Part shown: piece by piece, positions 1 through 5,506 of the stretch
Layout: each line of letters starts with the position of its first letter
Numbering within the stretch: position 1 is the first letter of the stretch
NCBI GenBank assembly: GCA_046726955.1
Contig: JBKPBQ010000029.1
Span: 1 to 6,271, forward strand
Reading direction: 5' to 3'
From: CAVPGH01 sp046726955
Lineage (GTDB): Bacteria > Acidobacteriota > Vicinamibacteria > Fen-336
Length of the DNA: 6,271 nucleotides
Notes under the pieces: model-generated
The model's input: only the letters and a program-made list of their open reading frames with translations
Databases searched by the model: none
Told to the model about the DNA's origin: nothing
Program-made: the position numbers and the translations under genes

Positions 1-934
1 CCTCGAGGACGGCGTGGATGGGGCCGAGCGTGTGGGGAATCGCCGCTCCCCCCGCGAGCGCTAGGGTGGCGATGGCCCACCGCGGCAGACGCGGTCCCGT
101 CGAGCGCGAGGCATCTCCGCGTGCCTCGAGGAGCCGAACGACGCGGCCGCGAAGGCTCGCTTGCGACAGGAGCCCGGTCGCCGACTCGGGAAGCTGCGCA
201 CCAGCTGGAGACAGACGCGCCACCTCCACGAGCGCGGAGGCGAGCGCGTGGGCGACGAGGCGGCCGCCGCGCGCGACGGCGTCGTCCGCCGCGACTTCCG
301 ATGCGTCCTCCCATTCGCGCCGGAGCTGCGCTCCCGGGCCGCCGAGGAGAGGAAGGTCGGGACACGAGTGGAGGAGCCACCGCTTCAGGTTGTCGCGCCG
401 GTCGAGGTGCGCCTTCTCGTGCTCGAGCACGGCCGCGAGCTCGGCCGCGGAGATCCGCTCCAGGACGGAGCGGGCGAGGAAGAGGCGGGGACGGACGACG
501 CCCGCCACCGCCACGACTGGGAAGCGGCTTTCGATCCGCCGGGCGGGCGCCGGGGCGCTCGGCAGGGCGACCGGCTCCGCGGCCGCGAGCCACTCGCGCA
601 CGAGTCGGCGCGTGAGGACGAGTGAGCGCACGGCCCGCCAGGCTCCGGCGGCGACGAGCCACGCTCCGAGCGCCCCCGCGGCGAGGAGCAGCGGGCTCGC
701 GCTCTCGCCCGTGTTCGCGGGCTCGTTTCGCAGGAACGCGAGCGCGGCCAGCAACGCGACGACGCTCGCGCCCGCGAAGGGCCCGAGCCGCAGCCATAGC
801 GCGAGGCGGGCCCGCGCGTCCGGCGGGCGGCGCCGCACCGCGGGCAGGAAGAGGGCGGAGAGCGCGGTTCCCGCGAGGTGGCCGACGGCGAGCACGCCCA
901 GGCTGAGGGAGACGAGCAGGACGAGGCGGCTCAT
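1..934 (-). CDS. M56 (BlaR1/MecR1-type) membrane zinc metallopeptidase, C-terminus cut by window edge
   Basis: Reading the minus strand from the ATG at 934-932 gives 311 codons without a stop to the window edge. The protein opens with hydrophobic segments at about residues 3-30, 51-68 and 81-107, then a cytoplasmic stretch with the gluzincin motif HEKAH (172-176) followed by RRDNL, and WEDASEVAADDAV (208-220) in which E213 is the likely third zinc ligand. Another hydrophobic segment lies near 286-304. This is the M56 layout. In the known BlaR1/MecR1 systems such a protease is activated by an external signal and leads to loss of the BlaI/MecI repressor. The start overlaps the blaI stop by four bases (ATGA), with AAGGG six bases upstream, so the two are probably translationally coupled. 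The CPD and WxxAxExAAD wording resembles short M56 proteins that lack a penicillin-binding sensor domain, but the C-terminus lies outside the window, so the signal sensed cannot be told. Confidence 0.88.
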   Translation of the reverse strand, partial: MSRLVLLVSLSLGVLAVGHLAGTALSALFLPAVRRRPPDARARLALWLRLGPFAGASVVALLAALAFLRNEPANTGESASPLLLAAGALGAWLVAAGAWRAVRSLVLTRRLVREWLAAAEPVALPSAPAPARRIESRFPVVAVAGVVRPRLFLARSVLERISAAELAAVLEHEKAHLDRRDNLKRWLLHSCPDLPLLGGPGAQLRREWEDASEVAADDAVARGGRLVAHALASALVEVARLSPAGAQLPESATGLLSQASLRGRVVRLLEARGDASRSTGPRLPRWAIATLALAGGAAIPHTLGPIHAVLE

Positions 935-1335
935 GGCGTGCCCTTGCCGCGGGGGCCGGTCTCGCGCTTGCGCCGGACCAGCTGCTCGAGCTCGTGCAGG
1001 AGGGCGGGGTCGTGCTCGTCCACCGTGTCCACGAGCGAGGAGAGTACGGGCGAGACGCTCTCGCCGCTGCCGAGCATCGCGTCGAGAAGGCGCCGCAGCA
1101 GGCTTCCGTGGAACTCCGCCCGGCTGAGCCTCGCTGCGTACACGAAGGCCCGTCCCTCCCGCCGGCGGTCCAACAAGCCTTTCTTGTGGAGGCGGTCGAG
1201 CGTCGTCATGAGCGTGGTGTAGGCGAGACGACCACCGACCGCGTCCCGAACGTCGCGCACGCTCGAGGTCGCGCTCCGCTCCCAGAGGAACTCCATCACG
1301 CGAGCCTCGAGCGGACCGAGTGAGGCCTGCGGCAT
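931..1335 (-). CDS. blaI: BlaI/MecI/CopY-family winged-helix transcriptional repressor
   Basis: This 134-residue protein has the typical length and wording of BlaI-type repressors. The N-terminal winged helix starts with LGPLEARVMEFLWE (6-19). The recognition helix is around LAYTTLMTTLDRLHKKGLL (38-56), followed by the wing REGRAFVYAA (59-68). The rest (about 70-125) is the helical dimerisation region, and the tail is basic. Family members bind palindromic operators as dimers and repress their own operon until cleaved or released by the M56 partner encoded immediately downstream. The ATG at 1335 is the natural family start and leaves 23 bases to the divergent pdxJ. Those bases carry a palindrome that is a good candidate for autoregulation. 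No Shine-Dalgarno sits at normal distance. The symbol is used in the family sense only; there is no evidence that beta-lactamase is the target. Confidence 0.93.
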   Translation of the reverse strand: MPQASLGPLEARVMEFLWERSATSSVRDVRDAVGGRLAYTTLMTTLDRLHKKGLLDRRREGRAFVYAARLSRAEFHGSLLRRLLDAMLGSGESVSPVLSSLVDTVDEHDPALLHELEQLVRRKRETGPRGKGTP

Positions 1336-1339
1336 GAGG

Positions 1340-1357
1340 GGCAGAGTATACTCCGCC
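1340..1357. promoter_or_regulatory. Palindrome between blaI and pdxJ: candidate BlaI operator and bidirectional -10 region
   Basis: Positions 1344-1353 read GAGTATACTC, a perfect 10-base palindrome. After one mismatched pair (1343/1354) the symmetry continues for three more pairs (GGC at 1340-1342 with GCC at 1355-1357), giving 18 bases with a single mismatched pair. The centre contains TATACT on both strands (1347-1352 on plus, 1350-1345 on minus), five of six matches to the -10 consensus each way. No convincing -35 hexamer is found at 16-18 bases on either side. It lies 4 bases from the blaI start and 1 base from the pdxJ start. BlaI-type repressors are known to bind dyad sites overlapping their own promoters, so this is a likely operator; that step is inference. 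Confidence 0.55.
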
Positions 1358-1358
1358 G

Positions 1359-2087
1359 GTGCCCCGGCTCGGCGTGAACATCGACCACGTGGCCACGCTG
1401 CGCCAGGCCCGCCGCGCCGCCGAGCCCGATCCCGTGCACGCCGCCGTCCTCGCGGAGATGGGAGGAGCCCACGGGATCACCGTCCACCTGCGCGGGGACC
1501 GCCGTCACATCCAGGACCGGGACGTGGAGATCCTCCGCCAGGTGGTGAAGACCCGGCTCAACGTGGAGATGGCGGCCACGCAGGAGATGGTGAGGATCGC
1601 GCTCACCGTGAAGCCCGACCAGGTGACTCTCGTCCCGGAGCGGCGGGAGGAGATCTCGACCGAGGGCGGCCTCGACGTCGTGCTCAACAGCGTCCAGCTC
1701 AAGCCGATGATCAAGATGCTGCAGGACGGGCAGATCGAGGTGAGCCTCTTCGTGGACCCCGACCTCGAGCAGGTCAAGGAGGCGCACAAGCTAGACGCCC
1801 ACGCGATCGAGCTCAACACCGCGGCCTACGCCGAGGCCCGCGAGGGGCGGACGCGGGACGAGGCGCTCCGCAAGGTCGCGGACGCGGCCCGGCTGGGCGG
1901 AAAGCTGGGCCTGGGGGTCAACGCCGGGCACGGATTGACATACGCGAACGTGGGGCGGATCGCCGCCCTCCCCGAGATCGCCGAGCTGAACATCGGCCAC
2001 AACATCGTGGCCCGCGCGGCCCTCGTGGGCATGGAGCGGGCGGTGCAGGAGATGGTGGCGGCCATACGCCGCCGGGCCGCGGTCTGA
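1359..2087 (+). CDS. pdxJ: Pyridoxine 5'-phosphate synthase (PdxJ)
   Basis: PdxJ condenses 1-deoxy-D-xylulose 5-phosphate with 3-amino-2-oxopropyl phosphate to form pyridoxine 5'-phosphate, the ring-closing step of the DXP-dependent vitamin B6 pathway, in the cytosol. The 242-residue product has full family length. It starts LGVNIDHVATLRQAR and keeps H43 and R45 in TVHLRGDRRHI, E70 in LNVEMA, E151 in IELNT, and H191 in NAGHGLTYANV, all at a constant offset of two from the E. coli catalytic residues as I recall them. The usual EIHTG motif reads ELNTA here (N153, A155). The start is a GTG at 1359; no upstream in-frame start fits and there is no Shine-Dalgarno. With a -10-like TATACT ending seven bases before, the message may be leaderless. 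It is divergent from blaI. The common neighbour acpS is absent. Confidence 0.97.
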   Translation: MPRLGVNIDHVATLRQARRAAEPDPVHAAVLAEMGGAHGITVHLRGDRRHIQDRDVEILRQVVKTRLNVEMAATQEMVRIALTVKPDQVTLVPERREEISTEGGLDVVLNSVQLKPMIKMLQDGQIEVSLFVDPDLEQVKEAHKLDAHAIELNTAAYAEAREGRTRDEALRKVADAARLGGKLGLGVNAGHGLTYANVGRIAALPEIAELNIGHNIVARAALVGMERAVQEMVAAIRRRAAV

Positions 2088-2092
2088 CCGCG
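2078..2092 (+). repeat. 15-base inverted repeat spanning the pdxJ stop codon
   Basis: The sequence CGCGGTC-T-GACCGCG is a perfect dyad around a single central base and contains the pdxJ stop (2085-2087). As RNA it could fold as a 5-bp CGCGG/CCGCG stem with a 5-base loop, followed by CTGGTTTG, which is only a poor T-tract. It may be a weak terminator for pdxJ, or, lying 5 bases before the -35 of the PP2C promoter, a protein-binding dyad. It could also be chance in GC-rich coding sequence. Confidence 0.3.
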
Positions 2093-2097
2093 CTGGT

Positions 2098-2126
2098 TTG
2101 ACCATCGGAAACAAAGCCCGTATTCT
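2098..2126 (+). promoter_or_regulatory. Sigma70-type promoter for the PP2C-kinase gene pair
   Basis: TTGACC (2098-2103, five of six matches to the -35 consensus) is followed after exactly 17 bases by TATTCT (2121-2126, four of six matches to the -10). The spacer is locally AT-richer than its surroundings. Transcription would be expected to begin near 2132-2134, only about six bases before the PP2C start codon at 2139, so the message would be almost leaderless. This agrees with the absence of a Shine-Dalgarno there. Confidence 0.65.
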
Positions 2127-2138
2127 GCTGATCCAGAT

Positions 2139-2900
2139 ATGCTAGAGGCGTTCGGTCGGTCGGACGTGGGGCGCCGCCGCAAGCTCAACGAGGACAACTT
2201 CCTGGTCGCCCCCGAGCCGAACCTCTACGCCGTGTGCGACGGCATGGGCGGGCACAACGCGGGCGAGGTCGCCTCGCAGATGGCGATCGAGACGATCGCC
2301 TCCTTCATCGAGCGGAGCCACAAGGAGAAGGAGATCACCTGGCCCTACGGGCTGGACGTGAACCTCTCCTACGACGGCAACCGCGTGAAGACCGCGATCA
2401 AGCTCGCCAACAAGAAGGTCTTCCGGGCCGCGGACAACCGCGAGGAGTACACCGGGATGGGTACGACCGTGGTGGCCGCGATCGTCTCCGGGGACGTGAT
2501 GACCGTGGGCTCGGCCGGGGACAGCCGCTGCTACCTCATGCGCAACGGCGCGCTCACGCAGGTCACGAAGGACGACTCATGGGTCTCCGCCGCCCTCGGC
2601 GAGGGCATCCTGAACTCCGACGAGATCGAGCGCCACCCCCTGCGCAACGTGATCACGAAGGCGGTGGGGGCGAAGGAGTCGATCGAGCTCGACGTGGTCG
2701 AGCAGAAGCTCAAGCCGGGAGACGTGGCCCTCATCTGCTCCGACGGTCTGCACGCCATGGTCGGGGACGGCGAGATCCAGAAGCTCCTGCACCCGATGGC
2801 CTCTTCCCTCGAGGAGGCGGCGTCCCGGCTGATCGACGCCGCCAACGAGGCCGGCGGAAAGGACAACGTCACGGTCGTCCTGCTGCGCTACACGGAGTAG
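2139..2900 (+). CDS. PP2C-family (PPM) Ser/Thr protein phosphatase
   Basis: This cytosolic, metal-dependent phosphatase removes phosphate from Ser/Thr residues and probably counteracts the kinase encoded 17 bases downstream. The 253-residue protein has all the PPM motifs in order: SDVGRRRKLNEDNF (8-21) with D19, VCDGMGGHNAGEVAS (32-46) with metal ligand D34/G35, TGMGTTVVAA (105-114), GSAGDSRCYLMRNG (124-137), RNVITKAVG (169-177), LICSDGL (198-204) with D202, and GGKDNVTVVLL (239-249) with D242. There is no transmembrane segment or signal peptide, so it is a single-domain enzyme like PrpC/Stp. Residues about 60-82 form a longer linker, ending in LSYDGNR, between the first helix and the next. 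The ATG at 2139 fits the family N-terminus and the promoter just upstream. I am sure of the family; the physiological substrates are unknown. Confidence 0.95.
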   Translation: MLEAFGRSDVGRRRKLNEDNFLVAPEPNLYAVCDGMGGHNAGEVASQMAIETIASFIERSHKEKEITWPYGLDVNLSYDGNRVKTAIKLANKKVFRAADNREEYTGMGTTVVAAIVSGDVMTVGSAGDSRCYLMRNGALTQVTKDDSWVSAALGEGILNSDEIERHPLRNVITKAVGAKESIELDVVEQKLKPGDVALICSDGLHAMVGDGEIQKLLHPMASSLEEAASRLIDAANEAGGKDNVTVVLLRYTE

Positions 2901-2917
2901 CGCGGCCCCCCCGGGCG

Positions 2918-4135
2918 ATGGCCGGCATCGGCCGCTACGAGCTCCTCGGCAAGCTGGGCGAAGGGGCCATGGGGGTCGTGCACAAGGCCCGCGACACGAG
3001 CCTGAGCCGGGTCGTCGCCCTCAAGATGCTCTCCGCGGACCTGCGGGCGGACGACGAGCTGCTCGGCCGCTTCGCGCGGGAGACGGAGGCGATCAGCCGG
3101 CTCAGCCACCCCAACATCGTGTCCGTCTACGACGTCAACGAGACGGACGGCCACCTCTACATGGCCATGGAGCTGCTCGAGGGCGACGACCTGCGCGGCC
3201 TCATCGAGCGGGGGACGGACATTCCCCTCGCGGACCGCGTGCACATCCTCGCCCAGATCTGCGAGGGGCTCGGCTACGCGCACTCGAAGGGCGTGTGGCA
3301 CCGCGACGTCAAGCCCGCCAACATCTTCGTGACGAGCGGGGGCCGCGTGAAGGTGCTCGACTTCGGGCTCGCCCGCGTGGCCACCCTCGAGACGATCACG
3401 CGCCGCGGGATCATCCTCGGCACGCCCGACTACATGTCACCCGAGCAGGCCATGGGCAAGCAGCTCGACAACCGGACGGACATCTTCTCCGCGGGGGCCG
3501 TCTTCTACGAGTTCCTGTGCCGCGAGAAGCCATTCCGGGGCCGGACGCTCCACGGCGTTCTCTACCAGATCATCTCGGAGGAGCCCGAGCCGCTGCTCAC
3601 GCTCAACCCCGAGCTGCCCGCGCGGCTCGCCCTCGTCGTGCACCGGATGCTGCGCAAGTCGCCCGACGACCGGTACTCCTCCTTCGAGGAGGTGGGCCTC
3701 GAGCTCTGGCGCATCCACGCCGCGCTCCGGCGCTCCCACGGACGGTCCGCGATGCCCCGCGCGGGGGCGGCCCCGCTCGAGGACGGCGATCGCGCCCGCG
3801 TGCGGGATCTCGTGGCCCGCGGCCGGAAGCACCAGGACGGAGGACGCCCGGACGCGGCGGCGGACGAGCTCAGGGCCGCCCTCGCCATCGACCCCGATTG
3901 CCGGGAAGCCGCGGAAGGGCTCTGGAGCACCGTGCGGAGGCGCCCGACGGGACGCCGCCCCGAGCCCCAGCGCAGCCCCGAGGCCGAGGCGCGCATCGCC
4001 GCGCTGCTCCAGCGGGCGAGACCCGGCGCGCCCGACCTCGAGGCGAAGAAGGCCCTGGCCGAGCTGGCCCTCGTCGCCCCCGACGACCCGCGGCTCGGCG
4101 ACCTCCTCCGCGAGCGGTCCGGCCGCGAGCGTTGA
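2918..4135 (+). CDS. Soluble Hanks-type Ser/Thr protein kinase with C-terminal TPR-like region
   Basis: The 405-residue protein has a complete kinase domain over about residues 5-270. It contains the glycine loop LGEGAMGVV (13-21), catalytic lysine K36 in VALKML, E55 of helix C, the catalytic loop WHRDVKPANI (127-136) with D130 and N135, DFG (148-150), and an activation loop ending GTPDYMSPEQ (168-177) that carries several threonines (T156, T159, T161) as possible autophosphorylation sites. Residues about 290-335 (RDLVARGR...ELRAALAIDPD) read as one TPR-like helical pair, and a second helical stretch lies near 355-400. No transmembrane helix or PASTA domain is present, unlike PknB, so it acts in the cytosol. 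The ATG at 2918 begins MAGIGRYELLGKLG, the standard domain start. There is no clear Shine-Dalgarno. The preceding PP2C gene is 17 bases away and presumably cotranscribed. Confidence 0.95.
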   Translation: MAGIGRYELLGKLGEGAMGVVHKARDTSLSRVVALKMLSADLRADDELLGRFARETEAISRLSHPNIVSVYDVNETDGHLYMAMELLEGDDLRGLIERGTDIPLADRVHILAQICEGLGYAHSKGVWHRDVKPANIFVTSGGRVKVLDFGLARVATLETITRRGIILGTPDYMSPEQAMGKQLDNRTDIFSAGAVFYEFLCREKPFRGRTLHGVLYQIISEEPEPLLTLNPELPARLALVVHRMLRKSPDDRYSSFEEVGLELWRIHAALRRSHGRSAMPRAGAAPLEDGDRARVRDLVARGRKHQDGGRPDAAADELRAALAIDPDCREAAEGLWSTVRRRPTGRRPEPQRSPEAEARIAALLQRARPGAPDLEAKKALAELALVAPDDPRLGDLLRERSGRER

Positions 4136-4230
4136 CACCGCTCCGCCGCGCAGCCTAAGTTAACCGCTCCGGAAGCAGGAAGCGGGGGCGCGCATCTGGG
4201 ATGCTATAATTCCAAGGTTTTGCCCCACAC
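4136..4230. other. Intergenic region between the kinase and SDR genes
   Basis: These 95 bases form the largest gap in the window. No hairpin with a T-tract is visible, so I see no intrinsic terminator for the kinase unit. CCGCT (4164-4168) can pair with AGCGG (4181-4185) across 12 bases, which is weak. A perfect -35 hexamer, TTGACA (4132-4137), overlaps the kinase stop, but the sequence 18 bases later (TAAGTT) is a poor -10. The convincing promoter element is the extended -10 at 4202-4210. Confidence 0.6.
4202..4210 (+). promoter_or_regulatory. Extended -10 promoter for the SDR-GAF-aldolase operon
   Basis: TGCTATAAT is a perfect consensus -10 with the TG extension (TG, one base, TATAAT), striking in such GC-rich DNA. 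No recognisable -35 lies 16-18 bases upstream (G-rich sequence at 4181-4188), as expected for extended -10 promoters. The predicted transcript start near 4217 leaves a leader of about 14 bases before the ATG at 4231. The only SD-like AAGG (4214-4217) would fall at or before the transcript start. Confidence 0.6.
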
Positions 4231-4959
4231 ATGGGTGAGTCGAGGCTCCGAGGAAGGATTGCCGTCGTCACGGGAGGGGGCAAAGGCCTGGGCCGGGCGC
4301 TGGTGAGGGCGCTCGCCGAAGAGGGGGCCGACGTCGCCTTCTCGTACCGGGAGAGCCGGCGAGGGGCGGAGGAGGAGGCGGACACGCTCCGGGGGATGGG
4401 GCGGCGCGTCCACGTGGGTCCGGCCGACGCCCGGATGCCGGGAGAGATGGCGGGCTTCGTGGACGAGGCGGCCGAGACCCTCGGTGGTCTCGACTTCCTG
4501 GTCAACAACGTGGGCGTCTTCCGCCGGGTCCCGCTGGAGGACCTGTCGGAGGAGGCTCTCGACGAGGCCTTCGACGTGAACGTGAAGGCCGCGGTCATGG
4601 CCTCGCGCGCGGCGGCGCCGCACATGCGCCGTCGCGGCGGGGGCGCCATCGTGAACGTGGCCAGCCTGGGCGGGCTCCGCCCCTGGAAGTCGTACCTGCC
4701 GTACTGTGCCTCGAAGGCGGCGCTCGTGATGGCCACGAGCTGCCTGGCCCTGGCCCTCGCCCCGGACATCCGCGTCAACGCGGTGGCCCCCGGGGTGCTG
4801 GAGCCTCCGGGCGCCTCCGAGGAGTTGCGGAGCCGGATTCCGCTCGGGCGCTTCGGTCGGTCGGCCGAGGCGGTCGAGGCCGTGCTGTTCCTGCTCGCGG
4901 GAGCGAGCTATACGACCGGCGACGTCCTCCGTCTGGACGGAGGGCGCGCGCTCGGATGA
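4231..4959 (+). CDS. Short-chain dehydrogenase/reductase (classical SDR, FabG- or pteridine-reductase-like)
   Basis: This NAD(P)-dependent oxidoreductase has 242 residues, the normal length of a classical SDR. It shows the Rossmann dinucleotide motif VTGGGKGLGRAL (13-24), a structural NNVG (92-95, usually NNAG), N117 in the helix 4 region, catalytic S145 in VNVASLGG, and the YxxxK pair Y158/K162 in LPYCASKAAL. The tail DVLRLDGGRALG is the usual family ending. R40 at the end of the second strand (SYRES) suggests NADP(H) preference. The wording YCASKAAL followed by LAPDIRVNAVAPG resembles pteridine reductase-like SDRs as much as FabG, so the substrate is not assigned. The ATG at 4231 lies behind a strong extended -10, and the stop overlaps the GAF gene start by four bases (ATGA), indicating an operon. 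Confidence 0.93.
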   Translation: MGESRLRGRIAVVTGGGKGLGRALVRALAEEGADVAFSYRESRRGAEEEADTLRGMGRRVHVGPADARMPGEMAGFVDEAAETLGGLDFLVNNVGVFRRVPLEDLSEEALDEAFDVNVKAAVMASRAAAPHMRRRGGGAIVNVASLGGLRPWKSYLPYCASKAALVMATSCLALALAPDIRVNAVAPGVLEPPGASEELRSRIPLGRFGRSAEAVEAVLFLLAGASYTTGDVLRLDGGRALG

Positions 4960-5504
4960 GGAAGAAAGGAGATCGTTCCGAGGTGAACATGACGTCGATG
5001 CACGAGGAAGACAAGCCCTGGAAGACGGACCTCGCGCGCAAGAGCGCGCAGCGCCGCGAGCAGGTCCTGCAGGAGGTGGAAGAGGCGATCAAGAAGTCCC
5101 CCTCCTTCGAAGAGTCGTTGCGCCAGGCGGTGGAGATCATGAAGAAGAGGTTCGCGCGCTTCTCGTCGATCACCGCCTACGTCGCGGACGGCGAGGACCT
5201 CGCCGTACACATCGCCCTCGAGCGGCCGGCGGGCCCCGAGCGCGTGTGGACGGGCAGCGGTCCGCTGTCGGAGGCCGCGCAAGGCGCGAATCCCACGGTC
5301 GTTTCCGATCTCTCGGCCGTCCCCGCGTGGGCCGGCGTCGGCCTGGCCACTGGCAGCGCGCTCGTGGCGCCGGTGAGGACGGACGCCGGGCTCTGGGCGA
5401 TCCTGGAGGGCTGGAGCGACTTCCGCGACGCCTACACCCCCCAGGACATTCGGCTCATCGGGCGGGTGGCGCAGGCCCTCGGCAAGAAGACTCCGTCCGC
5501 CTGA
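4956..5504 (+). CDS. Small stand-alone GAF-domain protein
   Basis: This product of up to 182 residues has a charged N-terminal helix (about 20-65, many K/R/E) followed by a GAF-like alpha/beta fold (about 66-175). Its pattern includes SSITAYVADGEDLAVHIALE, then TVVSDLSAVPAW, LVAPVRTDAGLWAILEGWSD and DIRLIGRVAQALGKK, the usual GAF order ending in a C-terminal helix. GAF domains bind small ligands or mediate dimerisation. There is no attached kinase, cyclase or DNA-binding domain, and the protein has no cysteine, which excludes free methionine-(R)-sulfoxide reductase activity. Start choice: the ATG at 4956 makes a 4-base overlap with the SDR stop and has GGAGGG 11 bases upstream (though this encodes the conserved SDR tail). 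A second strong site, AAAGGAG, favours an in-frame GTG at 4983 or the ATG at 4989. The function is unknown; its position suggests a ligand sensor or accessory for the neighbouring enzymes. Confidence 0.85.
   Translation: MRKKGDRSEVNMTSMHEEDKPWKTDLARKSAQRREQVLQEVEEAIKKSPSFEESLRQAVEIMKKRFARFSSITAYVADGEDLAVHIALERPAGPERVWTGSGPLSEAAQGANPTVVSDLSAVPAWAGVGLATGSALVAPVRTDAGLWAILEGWSDFRDAYTPQDIRLIGRVAQALGKKTPSA
4965..4971 (+). promoter_or_regulatory. Strong Shine-Dalgarno (AAAGGAG) inside the 5' end of the GAF reading frame
   Basis: AAAGGAG is the best ribosome-binding match in the window. It lies downstream of the ATG at 4956 and 11 bases before an in-frame GTG (4983), or 17 bases before the ATG at 4989. 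It raises the possibility that the GAF protein starts nine or eleven residues later than the longest frame. Confidence 0.4.
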
Positions 5505-5506
5505 CG

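Noticed and set aside
18..1127. A 369-codon plus-strand frame and several overlapping ones
   Set aside because: These are Arg/Ala/Ser-rich shadows of the M56 and BlaI genes on the opposite strand, typical of GC-rich DNA. They contain no recognisable motifs.
2234..4135. A 633-codon frame that appears to fuse a long N-terminal extension to the kinase
   Set aside because: The part before 2918 is the +2 frame of the PP2C gene, low-complexity and rich in R/G/A/H. The kinase domain begins at the ATG at 2918 with the standard family N-terminus.
3295..4158. A 287-codon plus-strand frame overlapping the kinase
   Set aside because: It is an Arg/Pro/Ala-rich alternative frame of the kinase gene with no independent features.
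4132..4161. TTGACA over the kinase stop with TAAGTT 18 bases later as a second promoter
   Set aside because: The -35 is perfect but the -10 matches only about half the consensus. The extended -10 at 4202-4210 is far better placed for the SDR gene.
4164..4185. CCGCT/AGCGG inverted repeat as a terminator for the kinase unit
   Set aside because: The stem is only 5 bp with a 12-base loop and no T-tract.
2151..4864. Identical 13-base repeat TTCGGTCGGTCGG at 2151-2163 and 4852-4864
   Set aside because: Both copies encode Phe-Gly-Arg-Ser in the reading frame of their genes (PP2C and SDR) and have no shared flanks, so it is probably coincidence of codon choice.
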